A stretch of DNA of 59,136 bases from Azolla pinnata (lineage: Eukaryota > Streptophyta > Polypodiopsida > Salviniales > Salviniaceae), in contig JBBBWG010027046.1 in the NCBI GenBank assembly GCA_037176905.1, forward strand, positions 7,306 through 66,441. The letters run 5' to 3'. Made by a program: the position numbers and the translations under genes. The notes beneath the pieces are model-generated. The model saw only the letters and a list, made by a program, of their open reading frames with translations. It ran no database searches and had not been told where the DNA came from. This document shows positions 47,723-57,433 of this stretch, one piece after another. Numbering within the stretch: position 1 is the first letter of the stretch; each line of letters opens with the position of its first letter.

Positions 47723-50114
47723 TTACAACTTTGATAATGGGCTTGTAGCTTGATCAGATGGTTCACTCGGCCCTTTGTCTAGCCCCACCATGAGTGTGAT
47801 CCTCGATACCGCTATCTTGGTGTTCCCAGGCCCCATCTGCTGCATTTTCTGCCCAGCAGAAGCATTCGGAACCTTCCACAAGATTACTTCCCACACCTGA
47901 ATCTCACAACATAAAAAAGTTCAGGATTTTGTGTCCAGGGTCATAGAAATGGAGGAAATCATAGGTAATAAACTGCATTCGATACCCTTTGAAATGACAC
48001 ATTCGAGACTTACACATGACATAAACCCAAAACACGCAGTAGCATAGCAACATGCATTTACGTTAGCATATCATGGTCCATGAAACTGCATTTTTCGAGC
48101 CCAGAGATGGTTGTAGCTATGTTGGTTAGGGTCTTCCATGTGCTCGACACCTCACCCATATCATTGTAACATAGTTGCTAATAAGATTATGAACTTGAGT
48201 CTCATGCATAGGCCTAGGCAACATCTCCATGTGTTAAGATCATAATTCATTTGCCTAAACGAGTATGCATATTATATATATACATATGTAGATAAGTTCC
48301 TATAGATGCACATGCACACATACACATCCACATATACAACATTTACATATAGTGAAATAGAACACTACTTGAAAGCTCCATACCCTCAGGTGTCAGGGCC
48401 TTGGGATGTTACTACATCCAGATGTAAATTACAGCAATTGGAGCATTTCATAACAAATGGAATAGGACATCTGCCTGGAGAAAGGGAAGGAAGAAAGAAA
48501 GAAAAGAAAAAATGCATATGCATACTCACACATACACAAAATAGAGATACAACATACATACGTGCCCACACAGACACACAAACAAATACATGTACCTATG
48601 CATATACAGACAGACAGACACACAGAATCCTCACACCACGGAGGCTATAATGGTTCTGACATGTGATCTTTGTCCCAGGTGTATGGGCTCGGCTGACGCA
48701 AAGACCTCGGTTCCAATGGGTGCAGCTTTCATATGATTGATGTTGAGCTCGAGGCCAGCCACACGTCGGCGTCCTGATGCCAGGAATGCCCCATGGCTTG
48801 CAAGTGTCTCCGCTATCAATGCAGACACCCCTCCATGAAGCACATTATAAGGCTGCAAACAGGAATCCGAAACTATGTCAAATTGCTTAGTTGGAAACTA
48901 CAAATGATTAGAACTAGGACACGAATTTAGGATTCAGATCTTGAATGATCATAAAACCAGGGCTAAGACAATGATTTACAGTCAGAAACTCGAAGGACTG
49001 TAAAGCATGGCTAGAACAAGCATTCAGGATCTGGATCTCAAATGATCATCGTGACAGGAAAGGGCAAGGACTTAGTTTTGAAAGATCATCATAAAACCAG
49101 GGTTACAACAAGGAGTTAGGGTTAGAATCTAGAATGATTGTAAAGCCAATGCTAGGTCAAGAATTTAGAAGTAGGGTCTACAACGATCGTAAAGCCAGGG
49201 CCAGGGCTAAATGCAGGGATTATGAAAAGTTCCAAATACTCGGGTTAGGGCTGCATATTGATACTGTCTGAGGCGGGGTTAGTTTGTGCACCCGTTTGGG
49301 GATGGGACCAAGAGCAGCTAGTAGGCCATGACTGAACTCTTGAGCTACAGTTCGGCATAAGGATAAAATTAAAAACTTTCAGGGGTTTCAGGTTAGGCTA
49401 GGGACAGGATTACAACTGGTTGAATCTAGGCTAGGTTAGGCCTAGAATTCTGTGTTCAGGGTTACCAAAATGATGCAAGATTCACATCTATGGCATCAAA
49501 CAGTTCCGAGGTTGTAGGGTTTGTCAAAGAATTTAGCATTTCCTGCTATCGAAAGGGCGAGAATCTGATACATCTGGCGTTTGGAATTGCCAAAACGATG
49601 GGAAATCCGATAAATCTGGCGCTTAGGGTTGCCACAACGATGGCAAATCTGATACGTCTGCCGTTTTAGGGTTGCCACAACGATGGCAAATCTGACATAT
49701 CTGGCATGAACCATTTCCAAAGGCTAGGGGTTCGGCCGCGCATTTCGAGTTCAGGGTTACCAAAAACGATGGGAAACCGACGTTTATCTTCGCATGAATC
49801 GTTTCACCACAACAGCTCAACGGAGCAACGGATCCAAAAAGGACGAACCGGGGAGCCTGAGAACGGCGACTCCATTTACTGTCTATCTAGATAGCAATGT
49901 AGCAGAAGCGAGAGGGGGCGGGGAAAACCCTAACCTGGCAAGCAGCCTTGCTGACAACGAAGCGTCCGGCGACTTGGTGAGGAGTAACGATCTCGAGGCG
50001 GAAGCCGATGAAGGTCATACACTCAGAGATAACAGTCATCAAACCGCTCCGATCATCCTCGTCATCGCCGCGGCCGCGGCCGCCGCCATGGTCACCGCCG
50101 CTGAACGTACCCAT
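47723..50114 (-). CDS. DHNAT1: peroxisomal hotdog thioesterase, DHNA-CoA thioesterase type, 3 exons, 181 aa
   Basis: Coding exons on the minus strand: 49935-50114, 48661-48852 and 47723-47896, all phase 0, give 181 aa. Exon 1 has a Gly/Asp-rich N-terminus, then FIGFRLEIVTPHQVAGRF. Exon 2 has the catalytic hotdog segment NVLHGGVSALIAETLASHGA, with the HGG turn and the acidic residue that follows, then RRRVAGLELNINHMKAA and GTEVFASAEPIH. Exon 3 has VWEVILWK and TKIAVSRITLMVGL and ends in SKL, a type 1 peroxisomal targeting signal. In plants this family hydrolyses 1,4-dihydroxy-2-naphthoyl-CoA in peroxisomes, a late step of phylloquinone (vitamin K1) synthesis. Close paralogues act on other aryl- or acyl-CoAs, so the substrate is inferred. 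The N-terminus is somewhat longer than usual; a downstream Met in exon 1 is an alternative start. The exon 2 donor (GTCAGA) is not canonical beyond GT. Confidence 0.88.
48900..49260. repeat. degenerate ~50-60-bp repeats in thioesterase intron 1
   Basis: Words such as atgatcataaaaccagggct, gattgtaaagccaatgct and gatcgtaaagccaggg recur every 45-65 bp. The copies are diverged and intronic. Confidence 0.5.
49575..49790. repeat. ~43-bp minisatellite in thioesterase intron 1
   Basis: Units built on gggttgccacaacgatggca, aatctgata and tctggc start near 49583, 49626 and 49668, with a related unit near 49758. The run ends about 150 bp before exon 1 of the thioesterase. Confidence 0.7.
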
Positions 50115-50399
50115 CAAAATCCTCGGGGCCAAGGAGGATCACTCCGATCTCTGCCCGTTTCCTTCTGATGGATACTGAAGCAGAAGCAGCGGAAGCAGCG
50201 GAAGCAGACGAGCAGTCGATCGACGAAGAAGAAGCTGCGAGCGATGGGGTTCACGCAGAGCTCGTGCGCAGCTATGGCGGACCCGAGCAGGTTTTCCTGA
50301 ATTTGCAGGCCGTAGGTTTCCATTATTTCTGGACTTTGCCCCTCGCAGGTCTCGAAGAAGAAGAAGAAGAAGAAGAAAGAGCTACGGCAGAGAAGGAGA

Positions 50400-51400
50400 G
50401 AGAGAGAGAGGCTCTTTAGGGTTTTGTTTTTTAGGGTTTCGGATGAGATGGTTTTAATCTGCAGAAAAAGGAGTTGCGGAAGAAGGCAAGGCACAAAACA
50501 GAAAGGTCTTGACTTAGGGTTTGGCATCGAAGGCTTCGCTTATCTCGTTGAGCTCTTCTTTCGGATGGTTGCGGAGCAAGCAGATTCAAAGCTCGGTTTT
50601 CTTTAGGGTTTTGGATGCGATGGTTTTTTAATCCGCAGAAAGAACTGTGGAAGAAGGCAAGGCACAAATAGGGCTTGTGGAAGAAGGCAAGGCACAAACA
50701 GGGCTTTGGTTAGGGTTTTGTTTAGGGGTTTGGCATCGAGGTCTTGACTTTACAGTCTGGCATCAATGGCTTTGCTTATTCCAATGAGCTCTTCTTTCGG
50801 ATGGTTGCGGGGCAAGCAGATTGAAAGCTCGGTTTTCTTTAGGGGTTTCTTTTTAGGGTTTTGGATGCGATGGTTTTTTAATCTGCAGAAAGCGCTGTGG
50901 AGGAAGGCAAGGCACAAACAGGGCTTTGCTCCGGGTTTTTGTTTAGGGCTCTGGCAATTGAGGACTTGCTTGCATGCTTGCTTTAACTGCGCTGAGCTCT
51001 TCCTTTCGGACAGTTAGCGGTCAAAGGAAGGGTCTTGCCGCGGACAGATAGAGCGGAGGAAAGTAAATTGAGAGGCTCGATTTTCTTTTAGAGTTTGTTT
51101 TTGGGGTTTCGGATGAGATGGTTTAATCTTCTTCTTCTTCTTTTGGATAGTTTGTGGAAGGGGGAGAGGGGTTTGTCACAAACAGATAGGGCAGAGCAAA
51201 AATCAGACTGAAAGCGCTGTTCTCTTTAGGGTCGTTTAGGGCTTCGGATCAGATGGTTTAATCGCCAGAAGAAGTTGTGGAAGAAGGCAAGGCGCACAGA
51301 TATGTCTTGCTCAGGGTTTTGTTTAGGGTTTGGCGTCGAACGCCTGCTTATTGCCTCGAGCTCTTGTTTTGGATAGGTGGGGAAGAAGGAAGGGCCTGTT
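50400..51400. repeat. telobox-containing tandem repeats, ~4-5 units
   Basis: A unit of about 130-250 bp recurs with tttagggttttggatg, gatggttttttaatc, gcagaaag-actgtgg, aagaaggcaaggcacaaa and gagctcttctttcggat. The ggatg-gatggttt word is found near 50440, 50608, 50865, 51112 and 51247. Each unit carries one or more ttagggttt teloboxes. The block lies a few hundred bp upstream of the thioesterase start codon. Confidence 0.75.
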
Positions 51401-51429
51401 AGGACAACAGATAAAGATCAAGAGACCAA

Positions 51430-52180
51430 GCAGATTTAGGCCAGTTCGTCCAACCACCCCAAAGTAGGAATATAGGATACATTAAGAGAGTGTTATGGTA
51501 TGTTAGATTGCAATATCCTCTCTACACTTATGTCACGGACAGATACAAAAGAGTATAATCGAGCTAGACAAGGGTAGAAAAGATATGTGAGAAGTAGAAT
51601 ATAGATGAAACTAAGTACTAATTCCATAACTAGCATTGTTTACCGTGATTGTGATCAAATGAAACCCTTGTATTTATAAAACTCTGGAATTCTTCCATGC
51701 AAGAAAAGGGAAATACATGCAAGAGTAGTTTTAGAACTTTCTCGAGTATAAAAAAAGGATATTAAATCTATCTATATTAATATATATATTATAATATTAT
51801 ATTTGAGCATAAAGCTCGTGAGTTCGAAACCCATCTTTATGATAACTTAGAAAGCCGATCCAAACTAAAGGGCTTTCTAGAAGAAGCTACACATGCTACA
51901 ACACCTAGAATTTCATTGAAGTATCAACTTTTGATCGACAATACGTTGGCTGAAACTTGATCCGTAGATTGTAGTCAAGAATACATTCGTGCATTCATAT
52001 TCCACTATAAAAGTATTATTAGAGAATGAAAATAGACTCCAAAGTATTAAATGAACCTTTGTTTCATAAAATAAACTATTAAAAAATAATAAACAATAAA
52101 TAAAATTAAAATAAAATTAAAATATGAAGCTATCATAGAGAGTGAGTGGGATTCAAACCTGAGTCCAATGTTCAAAAGAA
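51430..52180. other. possible transposon relic with promoter-like sequence
   Basis: AT-rich DNA. On the minus strand it has TTTTATAAATA (51671-51681), preceded by GAA/TTC blocks (ggaattcttcc near 51686 and gaactttc near 51730). The layout recalls the promoter inside the inverted-repeat element at 26535. Sequences like tRNA B boxes occur at about 51815-51830 (plus, gagttcgaaaccc) and 52150-52170 (minus, ggtttgaatccc). No arms or coding region can be shown convincingly. Confidence 0.3.
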
Positions 52181-53560
52181 ACATTTTATCGGCTTTTTAT
52201 TATCAACAGTAATCTAAAAAGTTAAAACATTATATGTGTAACATTCGCATTCGTTTATCGTTTGCATATTCGCATTTGACATTTTTAACGAATTCGAAAT
52301 ATTACAATCCATGACTTGAACCGATCCAACTATAAACCAGAAAACATAGGTGGCGAGCTCGGTGGAACACACTTAGACATCAAAGGACATATACTTGAGC
52401 TTAGAAAAGAGAGGTAAAGGTTAAGAGACAAGCTCAACATGTGTAGGAAACAATACACGATAGATGTGTGGGGCCATGCTCACAGTAAAGGCTAGAATCA
52501 GAGAAGTCTGATGATGTTCATAGTAACTCATTCGCGCATCGCTTGTACTGGAAAGGGGGCTTCAACCTTAGCCGCTGTCAGTCAGAAGATGATGCCACAA
52601 TCAAAAGGGGCAGCTTTTGATTACGCTTCAAAGAGCGCAGTGGGACAAAGAGAAAGATGGATGCCATCACCTTGAATGCCTTCTCTCAAGCTAAGCTCGA
52701 GACGTCTGTACAAAGGGGAAACTGACCGGTTTCGAGAAGTGGCGTGTTTTGGGGGTGCATGTGATGGCCATGTGGGGCGCAGCGAGCTGTGCAACTGGGA
52801 GTCTTAGCAAACGGGTAACTCGGCCAGACAAACCGTGCTCGAATCAGGCCGCAACATATTTCCCCCAAACGCAAGGCTCTTTGTCGTTAAACGTAAGCTT
52901 TCGGATGGTTGATCCATAACGGCAAGTTAAAAGAGGTAGTTGGCGATTCAACCTGGCGTGATTGTGAATTGGAATGAGCCTAATTAATCAGAGAAGCAGA
53001 TTACGTCGATCCTCCGCATCCAATTACGTTGGGAGCAAGCAATCAATCAAGCAAGCAAGCACCATCGGCTGATCGAGAGAGGCTAGCTACAAACAAGAAG
53101 ACGTACTGGGAGCAAAGAACGCTAGTGTTTCACCGACAATGTTGTTGCGGCTTCGCATACGGTACACATACAATACGTGTGCTACGTATTTCCAAATCAG
53201 TTAAATGAAAAAGCTTATGAAAAAATATTTAGAATGCAGATTTGAGCATATGCATACAGTTGTTAAATGTGTCCAATACGGGTTAAATGATTATACATAA
53301 TCATGATTAATCAGACCTACGTACCACTCGAAATTTTTGTTAATTCCAGTTCTTGGCGTTTGCAAATTCGTAAAATCTAAGATTACAGCCAAGCTAATTT
53401 TAAAGTTGGGTCTACAAAATGATTAATAATCGCTTTGGAGACAAAACAGTAACCCTAGTTAAAGTAACTTTTGTTATATTGATGAATTTAGCTTAAAAAA
53501 TGACAAGTTAAATACATGAAAAATACGTATTTTATTCAGAAAATACCCGTGTTTGAGACC
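52181..53560. other. intergenic, GC-richer patch at 52500-53110, no gene assigned
   Basis: The patch at 52500-53110 has higher GC than its AT-rich surroundings. It contains an open frame of 54 codons at 52511-52675 (plus), beginning MMFIVTHSRIACTGKGA. I see no family and no splice continuation, so it is left as a possible gene fragment or relic. Confidence 0.3.
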
Positions 53561-53604
53561 TTACCCAACTAGAATTGAGGGCCATTTTTTGAGATTATTA
53601 GGAT

Positions 53605-53760
53605 TAAAGGGATAGCTCCTAGGGGCATTTGATGAGATTACCATTTTCTTGCATTTCTTCCTCAAAGCAGCACAATTTGTTTTTTGTTTCCTTAAACAAT
53701 AGAATTGAAATCCAGTGATTGAAGAGATAGCTCCTAGGGGCATTTGATGAGATTACTAGA
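53605..53760. repeat. two copies of a ~35-bp word, 118 bp apart
   Basis: The stretch gatagctcctaggggcattt followed by gatgagatta occurs near 53610 and again near 53728. Flanking gaattgaagggc/attgagggcc and ttattag words are shared too. It looks like a local duplication in AT-rich spacer. Confidence 0.7.
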
Positions 53761-54540
53761 ATTGAAGGGCAATTTTGGGGAATTATTAGAAGGGGGCCAA
53801 TTTTCTGCATTTCTAACTCCAAAAAAAAACAAAAAAAAAAGCAGCACAATTTGTTTTTTGTGTTTCCTTATATTCACTTCAAGGAAGCAAATTAAAATTG
53901 CTCCCATAAACAAAACAATAGGATTTGAATCCAATGAGCTGGTTTTTTTGTTTTCCCTGCTTTTGTTGTAGGTTTTTTTTTGGGTTTTGCTTTTGTGTTT
54001 TCTTATTTTGGCGTGTTTATTTGTTTTATTTTAAATTTTGACACACTTGGGGCGGGCAGATTTTAATTCCTTTAATTTCCAATTATTATTGCGGATGATA
54101 TTTCTTCGTTCTCTGTTTTCTGCTTTGATTTGTGATATTAAAAACAAAGAACAATTTTTTCAATTTTTGCTTAATGCAATTAATGGTGGCATTTAATTGA
54201 CACAGGAGGAGGCAACGTTCACAGAGTTGCTCATTTATTCGCCTAATTTTCAAAAGGACAAAAAAAAGGATTTTCAATCACATATATAATACTTATCTGA
54301 GAGGGGAAAATTTTCTTCTGATGTTTTGCTTTGTGCTTTTTTTTGTGTTTTTGTTGCTTTTCTGCAAATCCATGTATTAGTGGTATTTTATTATTAGCAG
54401 AGGGGCTAGCTTATTCTGCTGCTAGGATTAGGGTTGCCTTGTCTCTACGCTAAGCATGATTAGGAAGTGTGTAGCTACTAATCTCCTACTAATTACGCAA
54501 GGGAGGCGGGGTGGTTCATCTGTTCGGGGTAGGCTTTTAA
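53761..54540. other. AT-rich intergenic, nothing recognised
   Basis: Poly-T and poly-A rich spacer with no convincing reading frame, RNA gene or long repeat. Confidence 0.5.
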
Positions 54541-54544
54541 TGCC

Positions 54545-54866
54545 CCCCTGTTGGCAAGAGGGTGATTAACTCCTAATCTCCCCTGTTGGCAAGAGGGTGG
54601 TTAATTCCTAATCCCCCCTGTTGGCAAGAGGGTGATTAATTCCTAATCCCCCCTGTTGGCAAGAGGGTGATTAACTCCTAATCTCCCCTGTTGGCAAGAG
54701 GGTGGTTAATTCCTAATCCCCCCTGTTGGCAAGAGGGTGATTAATTCCTAATCCCCCCCTGTTGGCAAGAGGGTGATTAATCCCTAATCCCCCCTGTTGG
54801 CAAGAGGGTGATTCATCCCTAATCACCCCTGTTGGCAAGAGGGGGATTAGTTCCTAATCCCGCCTG
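54545..54866. repeat. 35-bp minisatellite, nine units with a 105-bp higher-order copy
   Basis: Units start at 54545, 54580, 54615, 54650, 54685, 54720, 54756, 54791 and 54826, with a partial tenth at 54861. Each reads cccctgttggcaagagggtg, then a variable attaa-tcctaatc end. Units 1-3 are repeated base for base as units 4-6, a 105-bp higher-order unit. Related gattagaggg/cctaatc words continue to about 55050. The flank of each unit is palindrome-like (gattag ... ctaatc). Confidence 0.9.
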
Positions 54867-54971
54867 TTTTTGGTTTTGCTAATTAGGTGCATGATTAGTT
54901 TAGCAGCAAGCATCAGAGGCTGATTAGAGGGGGTGATTAGTCCCTAATCTCCCTGTGAGTAGAACAGAGTG

Positions 54972-54985
54972 TATATATATATATC
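54972..54985 (+). promoter_or_regulatory. possible TATA box upstream of the 745-aa ORF
   Basis: The run gtatatatatatatat lies about 215 bp upstream of the ATG at 55196. Between it and the ORF are ttagggttt teloboxes (55142-55190) and a ten-codon upstream ORF including its stop (55115-55144). The TATA role is inferred from position only. Confidence 0.35.
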
Positions 54986-55195
54986 TACGGACACTGCTAA
55001 TCCGCTTCTTCTGAGGAGTGATTAGAGGGTGATTAGCGGCTAATCCCCCCTGTTTATTTGTGCATTTTGTCTCCTGTGTTTCTTCTTGTGTCTGCAAAAA
55101 CAGGCCCTGCAGAGATGAACGGAATTTTGGCTATGGCACATTAGGGTTTCCGGGTTGGAAGGAGGCCACTGTTAGGGTTTAGGGTTTTTGAGGCC

Positions 55196-57433
55196 ATGTG
55201 CACTGTGAGAGAGAATGCAGAGGGCCAAGAGCAGGTGAAGATCCAAGGCATGGTGCAGGTGAATAACCCTAACCCTAACCCTAACCCTAACCCTAACCCT
55301 AACCCTAACCCTAGCCCTGGCCCTAGATCCAGCCCTAACCCTAACCCTAACCCTAACCCTAACCCTAACCCTAACCAGAACAGGAGGGTCTGCTTCTCCT
55401 ACGCTGCCTATGCCCGCGATGTGATCCACCATCTCCGGCGATGCCATGTCCCCATCTCCAAGGGCCTGTCTGATGCGGAGCTCGACCACGTCGCCTCCCT
55501 GTTCGGCTTCAGCTTCCCTCCTGATTTGCGCTCCATCCTGCAGGAAGGCCTGCCGGTGGGCCATGGCTTCCCCAACTGGAGGCTCCCCGCTGACCCAGCC
55601 CTGATCGACATGGTGAACCTCCCCTTCCGGTGGGAGCAGCTCAAGCCTGCAAACCCTAACGGTGGCATGGCGCAGGAGGACGGAGCCGCGAAGGCGCTGC
55701 CGAATCAGGCGCCGAGACTGGTCCCCATCTACGCGCAGTGCTACATCCCGTGCTCCCCGAACGTGGTGGGGAACCCCGTGCTCGCGGTGTCGGAGAAGGA
55801 GGTGCTCTACTGCGGCTATGATCTGGCGGACTTCTTCGGGCGGGAGGTGTTTGCAGCGGCGTGCAGCAGGCAGATCTGCAGAACCGCCATGGGTTGCTCG
55901 GCCATGGCGAGCTATGGCGGCGGAGGCGATGGCGGCGGCGATGGCGATGGCGGCGGCGATGAGGAGCTCTTCGGCCTGCACAGACATGGCGAGCAGCGAG
56001 CTTGCCGCTTCTTCCATGGAGGCGAGGCTGATGCAGATGATGCAGAGGGTCAAGGTCAAGGTCAAGGTCAAGGTGAAGGCGGTGGTCAAGGGCAAGGCTT
56101 TGGTCAAGGCCAAGGGAAAGGCTTTGGTCAAGGTCAAGATGGGCATGGCTTTGGTCAAGGTCAAGGTCAAGGCATTGGTCAAGGCCAAGGTCAAGGCTTT
56201 GGTCAAGGCCAAGGGAAAGGCTTTGGTCAAGGCAAAGGATTTGGTCAAGGGAAAGGATTTGGTGAAGGGAAAGGCTTTGGTCAAGCTCAAGGAGGGCAAG
56301 GCTTTGGTCAAGGTCAAGGCCAAGGCTTTGGTCAAGGTCAAGGCCAAGGCTTTGGTCAAGGCCAAGGTCAAGGTAAAGGCTTTGGTGAAGGAAGCATCAA
56401 AGGCCAAGGTCAAGGCTTTGGTCAAGGTCAAGGTCAAGGGCATCGATGGTGGCACCCGAAGGCGGCGAATCCGCACGGGGAGACGATCGTGGGCGGGCGC
56501 AGGAGCGAGGCGAGCCACGGCCAAGGCCTCTGGGAATGGGCCGTGGACGGGCGCGGGGCGACGGCGGATTCCAGGGACGAGCGAACGATGGGAAGAAGAA
56601 GATCGACGGCCGCGGCGACCGCGGTCGCAAACGGAAGGCAAAGCGCATCGTCGTCCCCGTCTTCGGCCCAATGTCGTCCGCGGGCGATGGACCATTGGCA
56701 TGATCAGGATCGTAATCACCATCGCAATCCTCGCCACGTGTCTGCGTCGTCGGGCTACGATGATCCTCAGGGCTATGATCCTCAGGGCTATGATTCTCAG
56801 GGCTATGATCCTCATCTCCGGAGTCTCGGGCTCTCGGGTACGAGGGCGAGGGCGGGGACGTGCGCGGAGGAGATCGCGAGCCCGTGTTGGGCGGCCAAGG
56901 CGCCGCGCCACATCCCCTTCTGGAGCGACCTCGTCCGCGCCAACACCTATGCTCGGCCTTCGGGCAATCGGAACAACCCTAGCCCTAACCCTAACCCTAA
57001 CCCTAACCCTAACCCTAACCCTAACCCTAGGAAGCATGCGCCGTTGACGAGGGCCTTGCTCGAGAGCTACCTCAAGGGCGTGGAGCGCGTGCTCCGCAGC
57101 GGCGGCTGGAAGGACGAGGAGATCGACGACATGATGGCCGCCGATCCCGCCCCGCGCCGATCCGATGCTGCCCACCTTCAGCTGATGATGACCCGAGCCG
57201 AGATGCGGGACGCGGTGGCCGGGAACGCGAGCGCCGTCTTCTCTTCCCTGCGCGCCGCCGGCTGGAGCGCCCACGAAGTGGCCGAAATCCTCGCGCTCGG
57301 CCCCGCCGACCTCCTGCCCGGGGGACCGGCCGCCGATCCCGCGGCGGCCGGCGCTGGTGTGAAACCGCCGAAGAAGGCCGGCGGCCGCGCCAAGCTCCGC
57401 GACCTCCTCGGCGACAGTATCGTGCCTGCTTGA
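55196..57433 (+). CDS. SMI1/KNR4-like plant protein with Asn-Pro and Gln-Gly-Phe tracts, 745 aa
   Basis: A single uninterrupted frame of 745 codons, far more GC-rich than most of the window. Residues ~24-61 and ~594-611 are Asn-Pro repeats encoded by ccctaa hexamers. Residues ~63-140 (ARDVIHHLRRCHVPISKGLS, GFSFPPDLRSILQEGLPVG, FPNWRLP) resemble the start of an SMI1/KNR4-type domain, and ~172-217 (PIYAQCYIPCSPNVVGNPVL, YCGYDLADFFGREVF) fit an uncharacterised plant family with that fold. Residues ~285-416 are GQGQGFGQ repeats; ~521-539 are YDPQG repeats. The C-terminus (WAAKAPRHIPFWSDLV, VERVLRSGGWKDEEIDDMM) again looks like the same family. Function is unknown; the low-complexity tracts suggest a disordered or condensate-forming protein. 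Between 56446 and 56703 the +1 shifted frame is also open and Arg/Gly-rich, so a frame error there cannot be excluded. The antisense strand is open for 700 codons only because the repeats are in phase. Confidence 0.7.
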   Translation: MCTVRENAEGQEQVKIQGMVQVNNPNPNPNPNPNPNPNPSPGPRSSPNPNPNPNPNPNPNQNRRVCFSYAAYARDVIHHLRRCHVPISKGLSDAELDHVASLFGFSFPPDLRSILQEGLPVGHGFPNWRLPADPALIDMVNLPFRWEQLKPANPNGGMAQEDGAAKALPNQAPRLVPIYAQCYIPCSPNVVGNPVLAVSEKEVLYCGYDLADFFGREVFAAACSRQICRTAMGCSAMASYGGGGDGGGDGDGGGDEELFGLHRHGEQRACRFFHGGEADADDAEGQGQGQGQGEGGGQGQGFGQGQGKGFGQGQDGHGFGQGQGQGIGQGQGQGFGQGQGKGFGQGKGFGQGKGFGEGKGFGQAQGGQGFGQGQGQGFGQGQGQGFGQGQGQGKGFGEGSIKGQGQGFGQGQGQGHRWWHPKAANPHGETIVGGRRSEASHGQGLWEWAVDGRGATADSRDERTMGRRRSTAAATAVANGRQSASSSPSSAQCRPRAMDHWHDQDRNHHRNPRHVSASSGYDDPQGYDPQGYDSQGYDPHLRSLGLSGTRARAGTCAEEIASPCWAAKAPRHIPFWSDLVRANTYARPSGNRNNPSPNPNPNPNPNPNPNPRKHAPLTRALLESYLKGVERVLRSGGWKDEEIDDMMAADPAPRRSDAAHLQLMMTRAEMRDAVAGNASAVFSSLRAAGWSAHEVAEILALGPADLLPGGPAADPAAAGAGVKPPKKAGGRAKLRDLLGDSIVPA
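55265..55372 (+). repeat. in-frame ccctaa hexamer arrays (N-terminal)
   Basis: Eight aaccct units (55265-55312), an interrupted segment with agccct, ggccct and agatcc, then six more units (55337-55372). All are in one frame and encode Asn-Pro. The unit is the six-base telomere type, not the seven-base plant type found at 43302. Confidence 0.9.
56048..56445 (+). repeat. GGTCAAGG-based coding repeat
   Basis: About 400 bp of ggtcaaggc, ggtcaaggt, ggctttggt and gggaaaggc triplet-multiple words encode Gly-Gln, Gly-Phe and Gly-Lys repeats. Length changes by whole codons keep the frame open. Confidence 0.9.
56975..57028 (+). repeat. in-frame ccctaa hexamer array (C-terminal)
   Basis: One aaccct, one agccct and seven further aaccct units, encoding Asn-Pro in the same frame as the N-terminal arrays. 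Confidence 0.9.

Noticed and set aside
54545..54866. CRISPR array suggested by regular 35-bp repeats
   Set aside because: The units abut with no spacers, and this is a plant nuclear sequence; a minisatellite.
55172..57274. 700-codon open frame on the minus strand
   Set aside because: It mirrors the 745-aa ORF. The hexamer and nonamer repeats are in phase on both strands, giving Lys-Ala-Leu-Thr and Arg-Val tracts. The conserved domain blocks are only on the plus strand.
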